Of a DNA stretch of 64,000 nt, positions 49,601 through 59,908 are shown piece after piece. Below the pieces are notes generated by a model. The model saw only the letters and a program-made list of their open reading frames with translations. It made no database searches and was not told the origin of the DNA. Every line of letters starts with the position of its first letter. Positions within the stretch are counted from its first letter, which is position 1. A program made the translations under genes and the position numbers. Origin of the DNA: Isoetes taiwanensis (taxonomy: Eukaryota; Streptophyta; Lycopodiopsida; Isoetales; Isoetaceae); assembly GCA_021234155.1 (NCBI GenBank), contig JAJEKV010000017.1:6576992-6640991 (forward strand), given 5' to 3'.

Positions 49601-49910
49601 CAATGTTGAGTGAGAAAACTTACAAAATGTCAAATAGATGACCCTCTCGTGTGCATACGGGATCCTCAAATGGAGTAAAAGTGAGCCTATATATAAATAA
49701 TGAGAAATTCCATTACATTGTTGCAAATTTTTGAAAAGACTATATGCCATAATGGTTGAAAATAGATGGGTATGTCACTTACGCGCAGCAATAGTAGGGC
49801 AGGCGTTTAAAGGGAGTACGCAAGTCCCGTTGCTTGGCGCCACCCCACTCTGTTGCCCATTCTGTTTTAGTTATGAACATCCTATCTTTGCTATGTTGTT
49901 TCTTCCCCAT
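46677..49910 (-). CDS. CYP65: U-box/cyclophilin peptidyl-prolyl isomerase (CYP65/PUB49 type), 11 exons, 593 aa
   Basis: A nuclear peptidyl-prolyl cis-trans isomerase fused to a U-box E3 ligase domain; the animal counterpart is PPIL2. Exons (minus strand): 49910-49783, 49686-49624, 49541-49438, 49245-49154, 48742-48653, 48506-48431, 48297-47942, 47861-47605, 47512-47224, 47114-46998, 46886-46677. All introns are GT-AG and the phases join to 1782 nt. The start [13 protein letters not shown] is the family start. The U-box is residues about 38-100 ([17 protein letters not shown]), followed by a second zinc-finger-like part ([14 protein letters not shown]), a coiled basic linker, and the cyclophilin domain at about 344-500 ([27 protein letters not shown]). 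The Trp of classical cyclophilins is His here (SAPHLN), as is usual for this class. A KKRK nuclear signal sits near residue 576. The length equals plant homologues. It looks functional and is the only intact host gene in the window. Confidence 0.95.
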
Positions 49911-50218
49911 CTTGCCTTCGCCGGAGTAGCTCCCTGTGTTTTAACTTCAAAAACGCGGAGGTCGGCCAGTAAGAGCTTTATCAAAGCTACACGTATGGTC
50001 AATTAGAAAATAATGTGGCGCCCTCGGTGACCCAAATAGTGTGTGTGCATGATTTTTGGGTTGCCCCTAGGGGGGCAAGCCCTCGTCCATGTGGGTTTAT
50101 AGCTTATTCGAGGTATACGCCATGAATATACTAATGACTGCTCCAAACTTGCTATCGGGTGTAAACTGGCGGTGGCCGCTGTTATTGGGCAGCGACTTTG
50201 GAAACCGGCTAACCGGCA
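49911..50218. promoter_or_regulatory. Divergent promoter region, CYP65-like / AsnRS
   Basis: 308 bp separate the two divergent start codons, so a shared bidirectional promoter is likely. It contains a short GC hairpin (TTGCCCCTAGGGGGGCAA, about 50073-50090). No clear TATA box is seen for either gene, as is common for housekeeping promoters. Confidence 0.5.
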
Positions 50219-50617
50219 ATGGATGGCCTTGCTATTTCAGAATCTCTGAAGCCGGTTCCGTTTAGTCCGACTGTGCTCATTAGATCTATTATCGGTCGGG
50301 AAGATGGTGGGTCCATTTTTGTGGGCAAGAGAGTTGTTGTTGGAGGCTGGGTGGAAACAGGAAGGCTTCAGGGCAAAGGTTCTTTTGCATTTCTCGAGGT
50401 TAACGATGGTTCGTGTCTATGAATCTTCAAGTAATGTGCCTACTTCTAATTTTTTGCACATATTTACTTCAACTAGGATATAGTTTCAGATTTGGCAAAC
50501 AGGTAAATCGGCTCAGAAATCATTTTCTTTTCTCTCTGCCAATGTGTATTTTAATATTATATCCTTGCAGGTGCTGGTGGGATGCCTCAGTTGGAAATCT
50601 GAGTCAGCTTGCTCTCA
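50219..50617 (+). pseudogene. Asparaginyl-tRNA synthetase, 5' fragment, truncated and frameshifted
   Basis: The open frame from ATG 50219 reads ...FSPTVLIRSIIGREDGG... VVVGGWVETGRLQGKGSFAF LEVNDGSC. This is the N-terminus and OB-fold anticodon-binding start of cytosolic class II asparaginyl-tRNA synthetase, which charges tRNA-Asn. After SC a 1-nt loss shifts the frame (MNLQ continues in frame +1). An intron from about 50431 (GTAATG) to 50571 (TTGCAG) leads to exon 2, which starts VLV, has one extra G, and then gives DASVGNLSQLAL. Homology stops at about 50617, where a minisatellite begins. The catalytic domain is absent from the window. It is a dead fragment, unless the frameshifts are errors and the rest lies elsewhere. 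Confidence 0.8.
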
Positions 50618-51565
50618 AAAGTTCTAGAATATTCTAGAAAGTTCAAAAAAGTTTTAGAATATAAGAGAATCTTGAGTGAGTCTAAGAGAATCTTTCTAGA
50701 AAATTCTAGAATGTTGTGGAAAGCTCTAGAATGAAAGGGAATCTACGAGAATCCTTCCAGAAAGTTCCACATTGTTCTAAAAAGTTCTAGAAAGTTCTAA
50801 AAAGCTCTAGAATGGAAAGAAATTTACGGGAATGTAAGGGAATCTAAGGAAATACTTCCAGGAAGTTCTAGGATGTTTTGAAAGTTTCAGAATGTTTCTG
50901 AAAGTCCTAGAATGTTCTAGAATATTCTAGAATTTAAAGGAATCTAGGAGAATCTAAGGGAATCTAAGGAAACATAAGGGAATATAAGAAAATAAGTCTA
51001 AAGGAATCTCTTAAAATCTAAGAGAATCTAAGGGAATCTTGATGAAGTCTTAGAGTATCTAAGAGAATCTTCATAGAATCTATTTGAATCTCATATAATG
51101 TAAGGTAATCCAAGGCAATCTCATAAAATCTAAGGGAGTCTAAGGGAATCTAAGGGAATCTTCATAAATTCTTACAGAACCCAGGGAATCTTAGTTCCAG
51201 GAAGTTCTAAAATATTCTCTAGAATATTCTTGATTGTTCTATAATATTGTAGATAGTCGTGGGTAAGCACCTAAAAATAAAAAGTTTCTTTCTTTTAATT
51301 TGTGAAAGTTAAAATAGAATGTTCTATAATGATTTAGATAGTTTTAGAAAGTTCTCTAATGTTCTACATGTGCATGAGAGCCAAAATAAAATATTTTGAA
51401 ATGTCATAGTATGTGCAAAGAGCCAAAATAAAATGTTCTAAAATGTTTTGCATGCTTGTGGGTAAGCATCTCAATCTATAAATGGAAAGCTTTTTTTATT
51501 AAGGTGTTGTAGTATGTTCTAGATCTATAATGTTCTAGATAATGTTCTATAATGTTCTAGACAAT
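50618..51565. repeat. 10-bp-period minisatellite rich in TTCTAGAA, HSE-like
   Basis: About 950 bp of degenerate decamers of two types, (TTCTAGAAAG) and (GAATCTAAGG). At 50622-50644 the order is TTC-nn-GAA-nn-TTC-nn-GAA-nn-TTC, five perfect alternating heat-shock-element pentamers. Similar strings recur at about 50690-50720, 50755-50815 and 50870-50935. It begins exactly where AsnRS homology ends and finishes at the LINE 3' region. Confidence 0.85.
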
Positions 51566-52821
51566 GAGGGGTTTGGGACTTAATCCCTAGCTCCTCGATA
51601 ATAAAGCACTTCTGGACAAGCTCAATCTGTTTCCATCCTTGTTGTGATAGCCCAAATGTCCATGCTGGGCAGCCATAAAGCGCAACCGGCCTTACTAAAA
51701 CCCCATAGAGCAATTTTTGGAGTTGCCAATCCAGAAAAAAAAAATATTGACTCGACATGTATACAGCATTGCATAGAGAGCCCTAAGACCACCAGAGGAT
51801 CTTTTACATGGTGCTGAACTCCATCTATAATTGTTAGTTATTTCAATACCTAGATATTTATATTCACTGACTTGTTGCAAAGCCTTTCCATTAATTGTAA
51901 AACAGGTCTTATCTCGAGTTCTAAAAATCATCACCTTTGATTTTGTTAGGTTCACTGTCAATTTCTTCTCTTTGCAAAATTCATCCAAAACATCAAGATG
52001 TTGCTGCAATCCCTCAGCACTCTTAGAAATAAGCACAATGTCATCAACAAATAAAAGCACTTGTATCAAGTATGCACCCACCTTAGCACCAATCCCCCCC
52101 ATTTTGACTAACCAGCTTTCGAGATCGTCAATAAAGAGGCCAAAGAGGGTTGGCGAACAAGGGCACCTCTGTTTCATCCCAATAGTACTAGCAACCAATT
52201 TTGAACTTTGGAAACGAAAAGAGAGTTCTATGGGTACCTGTTTATATAATATGGCTACGGCATGACGGAGTTCAGTAGGGACCTGTAGCCATTCTGGCCT
52301 TGTAGCCAAATCATATCTATCAACTGTATCAAATGCTTTTGTTAGGTCTATAAATGCCAAAAGTCTCTTATTTCTAGCCCCCCCTTAGCTCCCTCTGTTA
52401 GAACCCTCAATGCCACCAAATGATCAATTTGAATGGCCAGATCTAAAACCAGCTTGTCCATATGCTCGCACGTCTCCCTCATCTGCCCATTCTGTGATCT
52501 TGTGCTCGAGTAATGCTGCAAGAGCTTTGCAAAAATGTTACTAATAAGAATAGTGCGATAATTACGTACATTATTCTTGTCTCTGTTTTTATGGATTAGG
52601 ACCACTTTACTTTTGCACGATTCAAGTGGGAGCTTACCTTCCAATAGAGCAGAATTGCACATTGCAGCAAGATGCTTACATATATCCTCGCTACCCCAAT
52701 TCATGAGTTCACAAGTAAGCCCAAAAGCATCTGGAGATTTTTCATTCGCCATTTTGCAAAGTGTCTCTTTCACATCTACCTCATCAAATAATCCTCGAGC
52801 ATTCTGGAGGTCTGTCTGCAT
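51525..52821 (-). pseudogene. LINE reverse transcriptase
   Basis: The RT blocks are EKSPDAFGLTCELMNWG, VLIHKNRDKNNVRNYRTI (block 1), DLTKAFDTVDR (catalytic Asp), MKQRCPCSPTLFGLFIDDL and LLFVDDIVLIS (the catalytic Asp pair, about 52030-52055), followed by LTVNLTKSKVM and YKYLGIEI. This order is typical of LINE RT, which copies element RNA at a nicked target. A frame change at about 52350-52380 and others show decay. The last part (51525-51758) is a C-terminal extension. Confidence 0.85.
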
Positions 52822-52866
52822 TTGAGTGCATGTAGATGCTATATATAATTCACTAAGATAACTAAT

Positions 52867-54080
52867 TTAATCTGGTTCAGAGATATCGCCAATATGATTC
52901 TTTGTTTTAGTAAATGACCAAAACTTTCTGGGATTAAGATCTCTTTCGTTCAGCTCTTTCCTGTTATGTTCATATATCCACTGTCTCCGTTTAGCTCTAA
53001 CTAATCTTTTATATTGTTTTCTTGCTTCTGGCCTGTTTGTAGCTGTTTTAAATGCCTTTTTAGCAGCAATACAATCAACGGCAAACCATTTCTTAGGCAC
53101 AAAGTTAAGCCTTTTCTGTTTGTCCATAGCAGTTCGTTTAACCAGATTTTGCATCATCTTACTGGCACTCTCCAAGTCTTTTGGCCACGTAACCACCTTG
53201 AGGGCATTTGTTATAGCTTCTTCATACTTATTAGCCCTGCGATAATCTAATTTAATGTGCGGTGGAGACTTGTAGAGTGACTTAAGGTCTGTCTTCTCTG
53301 CATCAATCCACAACGCGATTGGAGCATGATCAGAGTCCGAAGATTGTTCTAAAATTCTAAAATGATTGATCTCCTTTATGTTTTCTGGCAACCAATGACC
53401 ATATCCACAGTGCTAGATCCATAGTTAACAGGCTTGAATTGGGAAAGGATTTGGTCCCGTTGTAGACTATGAAGTTAAAAGCTTCACATAAAGAAAGGAC
53501 ATAGTTTCTCATCCTGTTCTCAACAAAGTCACTGGTCATTCTACCATAAACTAGATCTTTCATAAGCCAAAGCACATCTTTTTCGCCTAGATATAACAGT
53601 TGCTTGCCTAGCACCAATTCTTCCATTGAAGTCTTCAGCAAGATAAACAGTCCCCTTTGTTTTGAAATATGCAACATTAGAGGCTAATCTAGCAAATGGA
53701 TCGTTAATATCCATATATGGATGGTCATAAATTTTTGATGGATATGGGTCTAGAGGAGCAAAGTAGACAATGCAGACAAAGATATTCTCTCGCCCGTTGA
53801 TAGACAGCCACATGTACTGGTTACAAGAGCATTTCTTTGCTATAGCTACTGTCTCGCATTTGTCTTGTTTGATAAAGCACCCAATCCTGTCCCAGCCTCT
53901 TTGGCTTGTCCCAATTGGATTTCAAACAGAACCAGCCAGAATATAACCTGGTATATCAATGAGGCACTTAGTCTCGTATTTCCAGGTCTCAATCAGCATA
54001 ACTACATCAAAATCCCTGAAGAGTTCCAAATTGCTCAATATTTTTTATTCTCTCACACTGTGCATATTCATATGAGCAGC
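52867..54080 (-). pseudogene. LINE endonuclease domain
   Basis: The N-terminal fragments LIETW...IPGYILAG and IGCFIKQDK (about 53860-54080) are followed by WLSINGRENIFVCIVYFAP, the DFNGR motif (about 53620-53640) and SDSDHAPIALW (about 53320-53350). TETW, GDFN and SDH are hallmarks of the EEP-type LINE endonuclease that nicks the target. Several stops and shifts occur. The linker 52867-53200 is basic (KKWFAVDCIAAKKAFKTA). Confidence 0.8.
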
Positions 54081-54099
54081 CCGAGAGTCCCAAATTCCT

Positions 54100-55210
54100 A
54101 TTGTTTGTTACAAACAACAATACGATTGCTAATAATATAAGCATTCTTACCTTTATCCTTGAGTTTTTGGACTCATGCACACACATATCAAGTCAAATGT
54201 TAGCCAAGAGTGTGATGTATGCACATGGCTCTTCTATGTTGCCAAAATGTGGCAGCATCATACCAAACAAAAAGGATAGGCTTGTTCCACAGCCCCTTGA
54301 GCTTGATGTAACCTCTCAGGAGCTCTTGATAGTTGCCAATATGGAGGAATGGTTAGCAACATGGGTTTTGTATGGAAGGTAGGTTGAATGTTGTGCAAGT
54401 GATCATGGAAGCATGTATGTGATGAACCTGCATGACAAATGAATCTAATGTTAGCAAAATAGAGTTCCCATATGGAGGTGCGGTGGCAATGTGAAGTAGG
54501 TGATTGGGAATGAAATAATAGAACTAGTTTGCATAGATCTTGGGCAACTTTGAGCAGATTATCATGATATGGAAGTGCTGGAGGATGAACTTGCATGATT
54601 AAATATTTCAAGTTGCTTATAGGTGGTAAAGTGATGTTACAGCTTGAGGAATAGAAATAGAAGGGCTTATGTGATCAAGGTCAGCAGGTCATGGCAAATG
54701 AATAGATTGAAAACAGATGGACCTGTCATGACACTTGATATTTATTAGCAAAATCAGCAAGCACATGATATAAGAAGTGATAAATTTGTAACAAACTTAT
54801 AGCAAGAAACTAGACAAAGTAACTTGGACTAATATGACTAATTAATTGCTGCAGCCTTTATAAATGTTTTTCCTCATCCAACACCTGATTTAGGACAGAA
54901 ATATCAGTCTGATCCTCATAGCTTGTTTTAGAAATGACCTCCAAAGTGCATACCCTGACTCAAGAAGTTGTACAAATCCTCTCATAGCATCTTGTTATTT
55001 TGCTACATATTCTAAACGAGGTGCACCCTGGACTACCACAGTCGTCGAATTTGTCGATCATACGATTCAGATCGTATGCTGGGGCCTCTGGGCACCTCTC
55101 GTTTCGCTTATAGTCATTTATGATTAAAGGCGCCTACGATTTTGAAATATGAAATACAATTTTGCCTAAGGTTTTGAGGGAATATTGAACTTCTATACGG
55201 CTTTGCCTAA
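54100..55210. other. Non-coding stretch, nothing identified
   Basis: Mixed-composition sequence without supported genes. Short open frames do not match any recognised family. Confidence 0.4.
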
Positions 55211-55229
55211 GATTTTAGAATATGAAATA

Positions 55230-55306
55230 CGGGGCTCGAACCTCTACTAAAGTAACTCAATGTCCTAATAAAACTAATTTAACCAATGTACCCAGTGAGC
55301 TAATGT
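55230..55306 (-). mobile_element. tRNA-like SINE head
   Basis: On the minus strand TTAGCTCACTGGGTACA (A-box-like, 55287-55303) is followed by GAGGTTCGAGCCCCG (B-box, about 55230-55244). The anticodon part is degenerate, so it is a SINE or tRNA pseudogene rather than a working tRNA. Confidence 0.55.
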
Positions 55307-55411
55307 GATTATTTTTTATCTCGAATCTATATTTTTTTTTATAACAACCCATTCAATTGTTTTAGGGATATATGGTCTATGGTTTCAGAAATTGTTATTT
55401 TTACATCCATA

Positions 55412-56326
55412 TCAAATCCTTCTGAAACCCCCTATTATTTTGCTACATATTGTTAAAACAAGTATGTAAATGTCCAAGGCACATGATCCAATAAACTTAT
55501 CAAGCTTGAATGATGATGAAGGCTCTACATTGCTGCCAATAGCTACAAATGGAGGTAAGAAACTGCTCACATTCAATTTCTCTTGATCTATCACATAGTT
55601 ATGCTCAAGATTAACAAACTCTACCACTCTTTGAAAACCAAACTTACATATGGTTGATTCTATAACATTTCTTGTGTTTTTAGGACTATCATACAACCAA
55701 TTTTCAGATCTGATCACACCTATGCATGGTTCATACATCAAATCATTCAGACTTTTCCTAGTTGACTCCAAAACAATGCAAGAAAGCACTTCTCTACTTG
55801 TGGTATGTAAACATCATATTCACCTAGTTCTTTAGCTGATAGACATGTGTCAAACCTAAAAACTTCATATCTTTTATGTTAGAGACCATCTTATAAACAT
55901 CATGAGACACATTTTCATCCTCTAAACATGCTGGTATGAACATATTAGAACAAAAACTCTTAAGATTTGGACTGTTATGCTTACTAATTTGCTCTAAATG
56001 CTTCAAATCACATGCAAAGGTAGCATCCATGCAAGGAGGCACGTCATGATAAGCTTTTTGACCTTGAAAATATGCTGATTTAGTCTCTATTTTACCTGAT
56101 TTGGACTGCACACCTCCATAGTTGCAATACTTGTGAGAAAAAGGCAAAGTAGTAATCACACATCCTCCATCTTCTTGTGCTTGCTTCTCTAAAGCCCATA
56201 ATTTGGACTGGTAACTCCTTCATATCTGAGTGTGTTGGCATGTAGTTGTTCAATAGCATCACATTCTAACAAAGATCATATATCCTAGTGGCTTTGACAA
56301 AAGCTTCTTCTATAGAATGAAACATA
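55412..56326 (-). pseudogene. Unidentified coding remnant left of the L1 insertion
   Basis: Two minus-strand open stretches (55824-56159 and 55412-55789) encode mixed-composition protein: ...DLKHLEQISKHNSPNLKSF, ...VSHDVYKMVSNIKDM, then ...VIESTICKFGFQRVVEF.... A further part towards 56326 (FHSIEEAFVKATRIYD) continues across the L1 insertion into 57968-58110. It probably belongs to the same LTR-type element as the gag-like fragment there. The domain after gag is not recognised. Confidence 0.4.
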
Positions 56327-56341
56327 CCCATATTATTATGC
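56327..56341. repeat. Target-site duplication of the L1, left copy
   Basis: CCCATATTATTATGC, identical to 57953-57967. Confidence 0.9.
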
Positions 56342-57710
56342 GTCTTCTATCAGGAGATGCGTGGGAGGCAGTGATTAAGGGCTTGGAAAAGCACCTTTTT
56401 TGGTGGTCCACAGCGAAGCTTTCCATGGCAGGACGAATTGTCGTGGCTAAGTCAGTTTTAAGTAGCACTCATGTGTATATGGCCTCGTTCATGTTGGCTC
56501 CACAGTCAAAGATACAACTTCTCGTCAGGGTTGTCAGGAACTTCATCTGGGGGGGAACAGAGGAGGGTGCTGCTGTCAAAGTCAGTTGGGAAAAGTGCAT
56601 GTTGCCAAAGCATTTTGGTGGCCTTGGAATGATTAATTTTCTTTTGCAGAGCAAGGTGATGATTTCTAAGTTCATTTGGAGAATTTTGAATAATGTGGAT
56701 GAGTCCCCGGGTTCCCGCCTTGTTTATCAGTCTTTGCAAATGTGCATTTCTTTTGGGTCTCGGTCTCTTAGGCCACTTTTCCCCTGGGCTCTGTTCTATC
56801 CACTGACGGCATACCCTAATGCATCCCCATTTCTTAGAGGATTGCTAGTTGCATGGGAGACTGTACAATCTCTGTTTCATTTTCACCATCTTCGCACACT
56901 AGCATGACCGCAAGTTGTTGGTGGATTTCATTGGATGGTGGTCCTCTGGTTGTTGCTTGATCCACCCATTGACCCATTGGCGTCGATGGAGAGCGGCAGT
57001 GTGCATATGATATCCGATTGGTATAATAATCAAAGGCAGAGTTGCTGACATGGGAGGAGTTTAGAGCTAAGTTCCTCCTTTTAAGGTGGGATCGAGCTAT
57101 TTGGCAGAAGGTGTCTTCAATTCTTCCCCCAGTAGCACAAGTGGATGACCCCCAACCGTGGGTAGTTCATGAGCATGTCAAAGCAGATAAGTTAGTGAAT
57201 TCCATGTACAAGGTCTTGCTTGATGCGGACATCTTGCCTCCTTCATCCAAGTGGCCTTTGGTCATTTCGTGGGGATAAGCAGAAAGCGGTGTGGAAGTGG
57301 GTATGAGATAAACTACTCCATCCCAAAGTATCTCGTTTTATGGTGGCAAGTCACTCATCGTTGTCTGGCGTTAATATTCTCGGTGCCGTGATTTCGGCCC
57401 GAGGTGTCTCCGTGACTTTGTCCCTTATGTGCACAGAGGGACGAGACAATTGAGCATTGCTTCTTCCTATGTAGACATGTCAGACATGCTTGGTTGTGGC
57501 TTCAAGGCCTCTTTCATTGCAATTTGAATAGCCAGCAGGTGTTATTAGCGGTTTATCCAAGTAGGTGGGATAATTTGGCAAAAGGGCCTTTCATTTGGCT
57601 TCGCATGGATCATCTGGTCCATTTGGAAAAGAAGGAATCTTCTCATATTCAAAGGTCTTGCTTGTTCGGGATGCACGTGTCCTTCTTGATGCCCAACAAC
57701 TAATTGTCAA
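56342..57710 (+). pseudogene. L1 ORF2 C-terminal part with zinc-finger-type RVT region
   Basis: Reads FWWSTAKLSMAGRIVVAKSV, ...VVRNFIWGGTEEGAAVKVSW, MLPKHFGGLGMINFLLQSKV, the region that follows RT in plant L1 ORF2. After about 57270 frame changes lead into the zf-RVT-like part (CPLC-type Cys, DETIEHCFFLCRHVRHAWLW around 57435-57500). There is no RT catalytic core because of 5' truncation, so no activity is possible. Confidence 0.85.
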
Positions 57711-57952
57711 AGCATTGTGTGCTCATCAATTGCTAATGAGGTGAAGAGCCGTGATTTGGGAGCACTATCTTGATTCATACTTAGTTATGAGTTTTTGCTT
57801 GCTCTTCATATTGTTTAGATGTTGTATTTGAGTGGGGTGGTTTTGCTCTGGTGGACATTCTCTCCACTGAGTTATTAGTCCCCATTATACTCTGTAACTT
57901 TCTCTGGATAATAAAGGCTCAAGTCCTTCAAAAAAAAAAAAAAAAAAAAAAA
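56342..57952 (+). mobile_element. 5'-truncated L1 retrotransposon with poly(A)
   Basis: The element begins inside the region downstream of RT and ends in a poly(A) of about 22 nt (57931-57952). It is flanked by a perfect 15-bp duplication (56327-56341 and 57953-57967). This is the textbook product of target-primed reverse transcription with 5' truncation. Total length is about 1.6 kb. The intact poly(A) and duplication point to a fairly recent insertion. Confidence 0.95.
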
Positions 57953-57967
57953 CCCATATTATTATGC
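57953..57967. repeat. Target-site duplication of the L1, right copy
   Basis: CCCATATTATTATGC directly after the poly(A). Confidence 0.9.
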
Positions 57968-58120
57968 TTCCTCGTCTTCTTGTAAACCTTGAAGTGTGTC
58001 CTTAAACCATGAATGAAACAGCAAGGTAGATGGGGAGTAGGCCACTCGACCTCATAGTTCTTGCATTTGAGAATGTAGGCATAGATTCTCTCACAAAAGT
58101 GTTGTTAAACTGGTCAACAT
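57968..58120 (-). pseudogene. Gag-like fragment right of the L1 insertion
   Basis: The minus-strand frame reads RIYAYILKCKNYEVEWPTPH, then CCFIHGLRTHFKVYKKTRK, and runs into the L1 target site. A Phe-x-x-GLR stretch preceded by a Pro-x-Pro turn is typical of LTR-retroelement gag. Without the L1 and one duplication copy, the frame continues into EEAFVKATRIYD at 56260-56326, the usual next gag helix. Confidence 0.5.
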
Positions 58121-58129
58121 GGAAAAAAA

Positions 58130-59900
58130 TTATATAATTTATATGGTAAAAGGTGGAGGGGGGTCAATTATAACGCCCAAATATTGTAAAGGTCTAAGGC
58201 ACCAAAAAGTCAAAGGGCCTAGATCTAGTTGTTAAAATTTAAGGGCTTAGATTTGAAGATAAAGATGGTTGCAACAAAAATTCAAAAAAGGGGCAAGGAT
58301 CAATGACATGGCACTATCAAGGGTAGAGATCATCAAATCAAGGGCGGCCCGTATTTATTGTGAAATATATAAATATTTGAAGAGATAATTCTTCCTCTTT
58401 CCCATTCATCTCATTTCTTGTAAAAAGCTTGTGACAGGGCCTGATGGAGGAAATTGAGAGGTCCTCCATCACAAGATTTGAGCTTTGAATGGCGTTTATA
58501 GTTGATGTCAATAAAAATTGATACACCATTTTCTTGCTATTTCTAATTTCGTTTTTTCCTAAATTTCTTGCCCATAAATTTTAGTGCTCCATTTTTCTTT
58601 ACTTATGTTCTCGCTTTTTCATATCACGCTTTGGTCAGCTGCCTCTGGTACTTCTAGATTTTTTTGTCTCTTGAAAATTTTTTACAAATCTGCCACATCC
58701 TCGAATGCTTAGTTGAGAATGGGAAAACCCACCAATATTAAAGTTCCGTTGCCAGGACTCTGATATCTTTGATCTTCATATCAAAGAGCTTTAGTATCAG
58801 AGTTTTATTTCTCATGCTTGGGCCGTTGCCTGAACATGCTACAGAAAGAAGAAAGAAGAAAAAACTCATTGTTTGAAGATGCTGCAGAAAGAAGATAAAT
58901 GGAAATATCAATAATTCTTGGATATTTTTGGGAGGGCCAGCAAGTTGTAAGCTCTTCTATTCGAGCAACAAAAATTAGCTTTGGACGTGTCTTTGGTTCA
59001 TGTTTGTCTTCATAAAATGAAGAAGGATAAACGCCCAGATCTTTTATTTAACGTCGTCATAGACCTTAGAACTCTTAGTTATTAAATTGTTCCGTAATGA
59101 CGTTAGTCCTATTTTAGACAGTGAGCCTTCTTGAGACTCGTAAGTTACTTAGAGTCATCAGGGCGTCTGCATTCGCTTTGTAATTCTTCCTAAATATCCA
59201 CGTCTAGTATAACCTAGGCAGTTATTTTTTTTTTCCAAGTACCCTAACTTGTATTGACGTTCTAGCCCTATGTGTTCTAAATTACGACTCTGAACAACCC
59301 ATTCGGTATATATGACCAACTGAGGGCCATGTTTGATGTCTAGCCTTCAGTGTCTATGCAAGACACATTTGAGCATCTAGCAGGTAACTCTTATTCGCCA
59401 CCCAAACAGGGAGTGTACTATAGTACCATTTAACCTCCACCATTTTGAGTCTTATTTTGTTATCCATTGTCCATTGCCATTTATTTTAAATGCCAACTAC
59501 AACATTCTACCTCCATATTCAGCCAATTGTATGTTGTCTGCACATTCCAGACGTAATCCAAATCCTTCAATGGTAAGTTTGGACTTCACTTGTCTTTCTC
59601 TCCCAGTGTCGCTCCATAGATTACTCCACCAAATTGTATATCATACATATACACGGTACATATTGCTTTAATTTAGTGAAAGCGTAACCCATTGCCTATG
59701 TGCAATTATAATGTGGTTGAATCACTGGCTTGCCAAAATAATAGCCTCCAACTTTTAATAGGATCCCAAGGTAATTCCATCCTTTAGTACCTGCATATGC
59801 TCTAGTAATTATTGTAATTGTTAGCCTTTCCAAGGTCACCATATACGTACAAAAATGAAGAAGGAATAAATATACAACCTAGTAACTGCAAAATAGAGTT
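58130..59900. other. Non-coding region
   Basis: AT-rich with no supported gene. The part 59080-59390 is a diverged copy of 63735-64000. Confidence 0.5.
59080..59390 (+). repeat. Diverged direct repeat, copy 1
   Basis: Shares GTGTCTATGCAAGACACATT, TCTAGCAGGTAA-type and TCGTAAGTTAC words in the same order as 63735-64000, about 4.6 kb to the right. Confidence 0.7.
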
Positions 59901-59908
59901 GTCAAATG

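Larger units (their letters stand above)
51525..54080 (-). mobile_element. Decayed non-LTR retrotransposon (LINE)
   Basis: From right to left it has an apurinic-type endonuclease followed by reverse transcriptase and a C-terminal region, all on the minus strand. The 3' end merges with the TTCTAGAA minisatellite and no poly(A) is evident. The 5' end is lost near 54.1 kb. The C-terminal sequence (GCPAWTFGLSQQGWKQIELVQKCF, given here in two parts: GCPAWTFGLSQQGW, KQIELVQKCF) differs from the standard plant L1 at 56.3 kb, so this is a different clade. Confidence 0.8.

Noticed and set aside
53865-54140. Plus-strand open frame at the LINE 5' side
   Set aside because: The minus strand carries endonuclease motifs here (IPGY, GCFIK), so the plus frame is a shadow.
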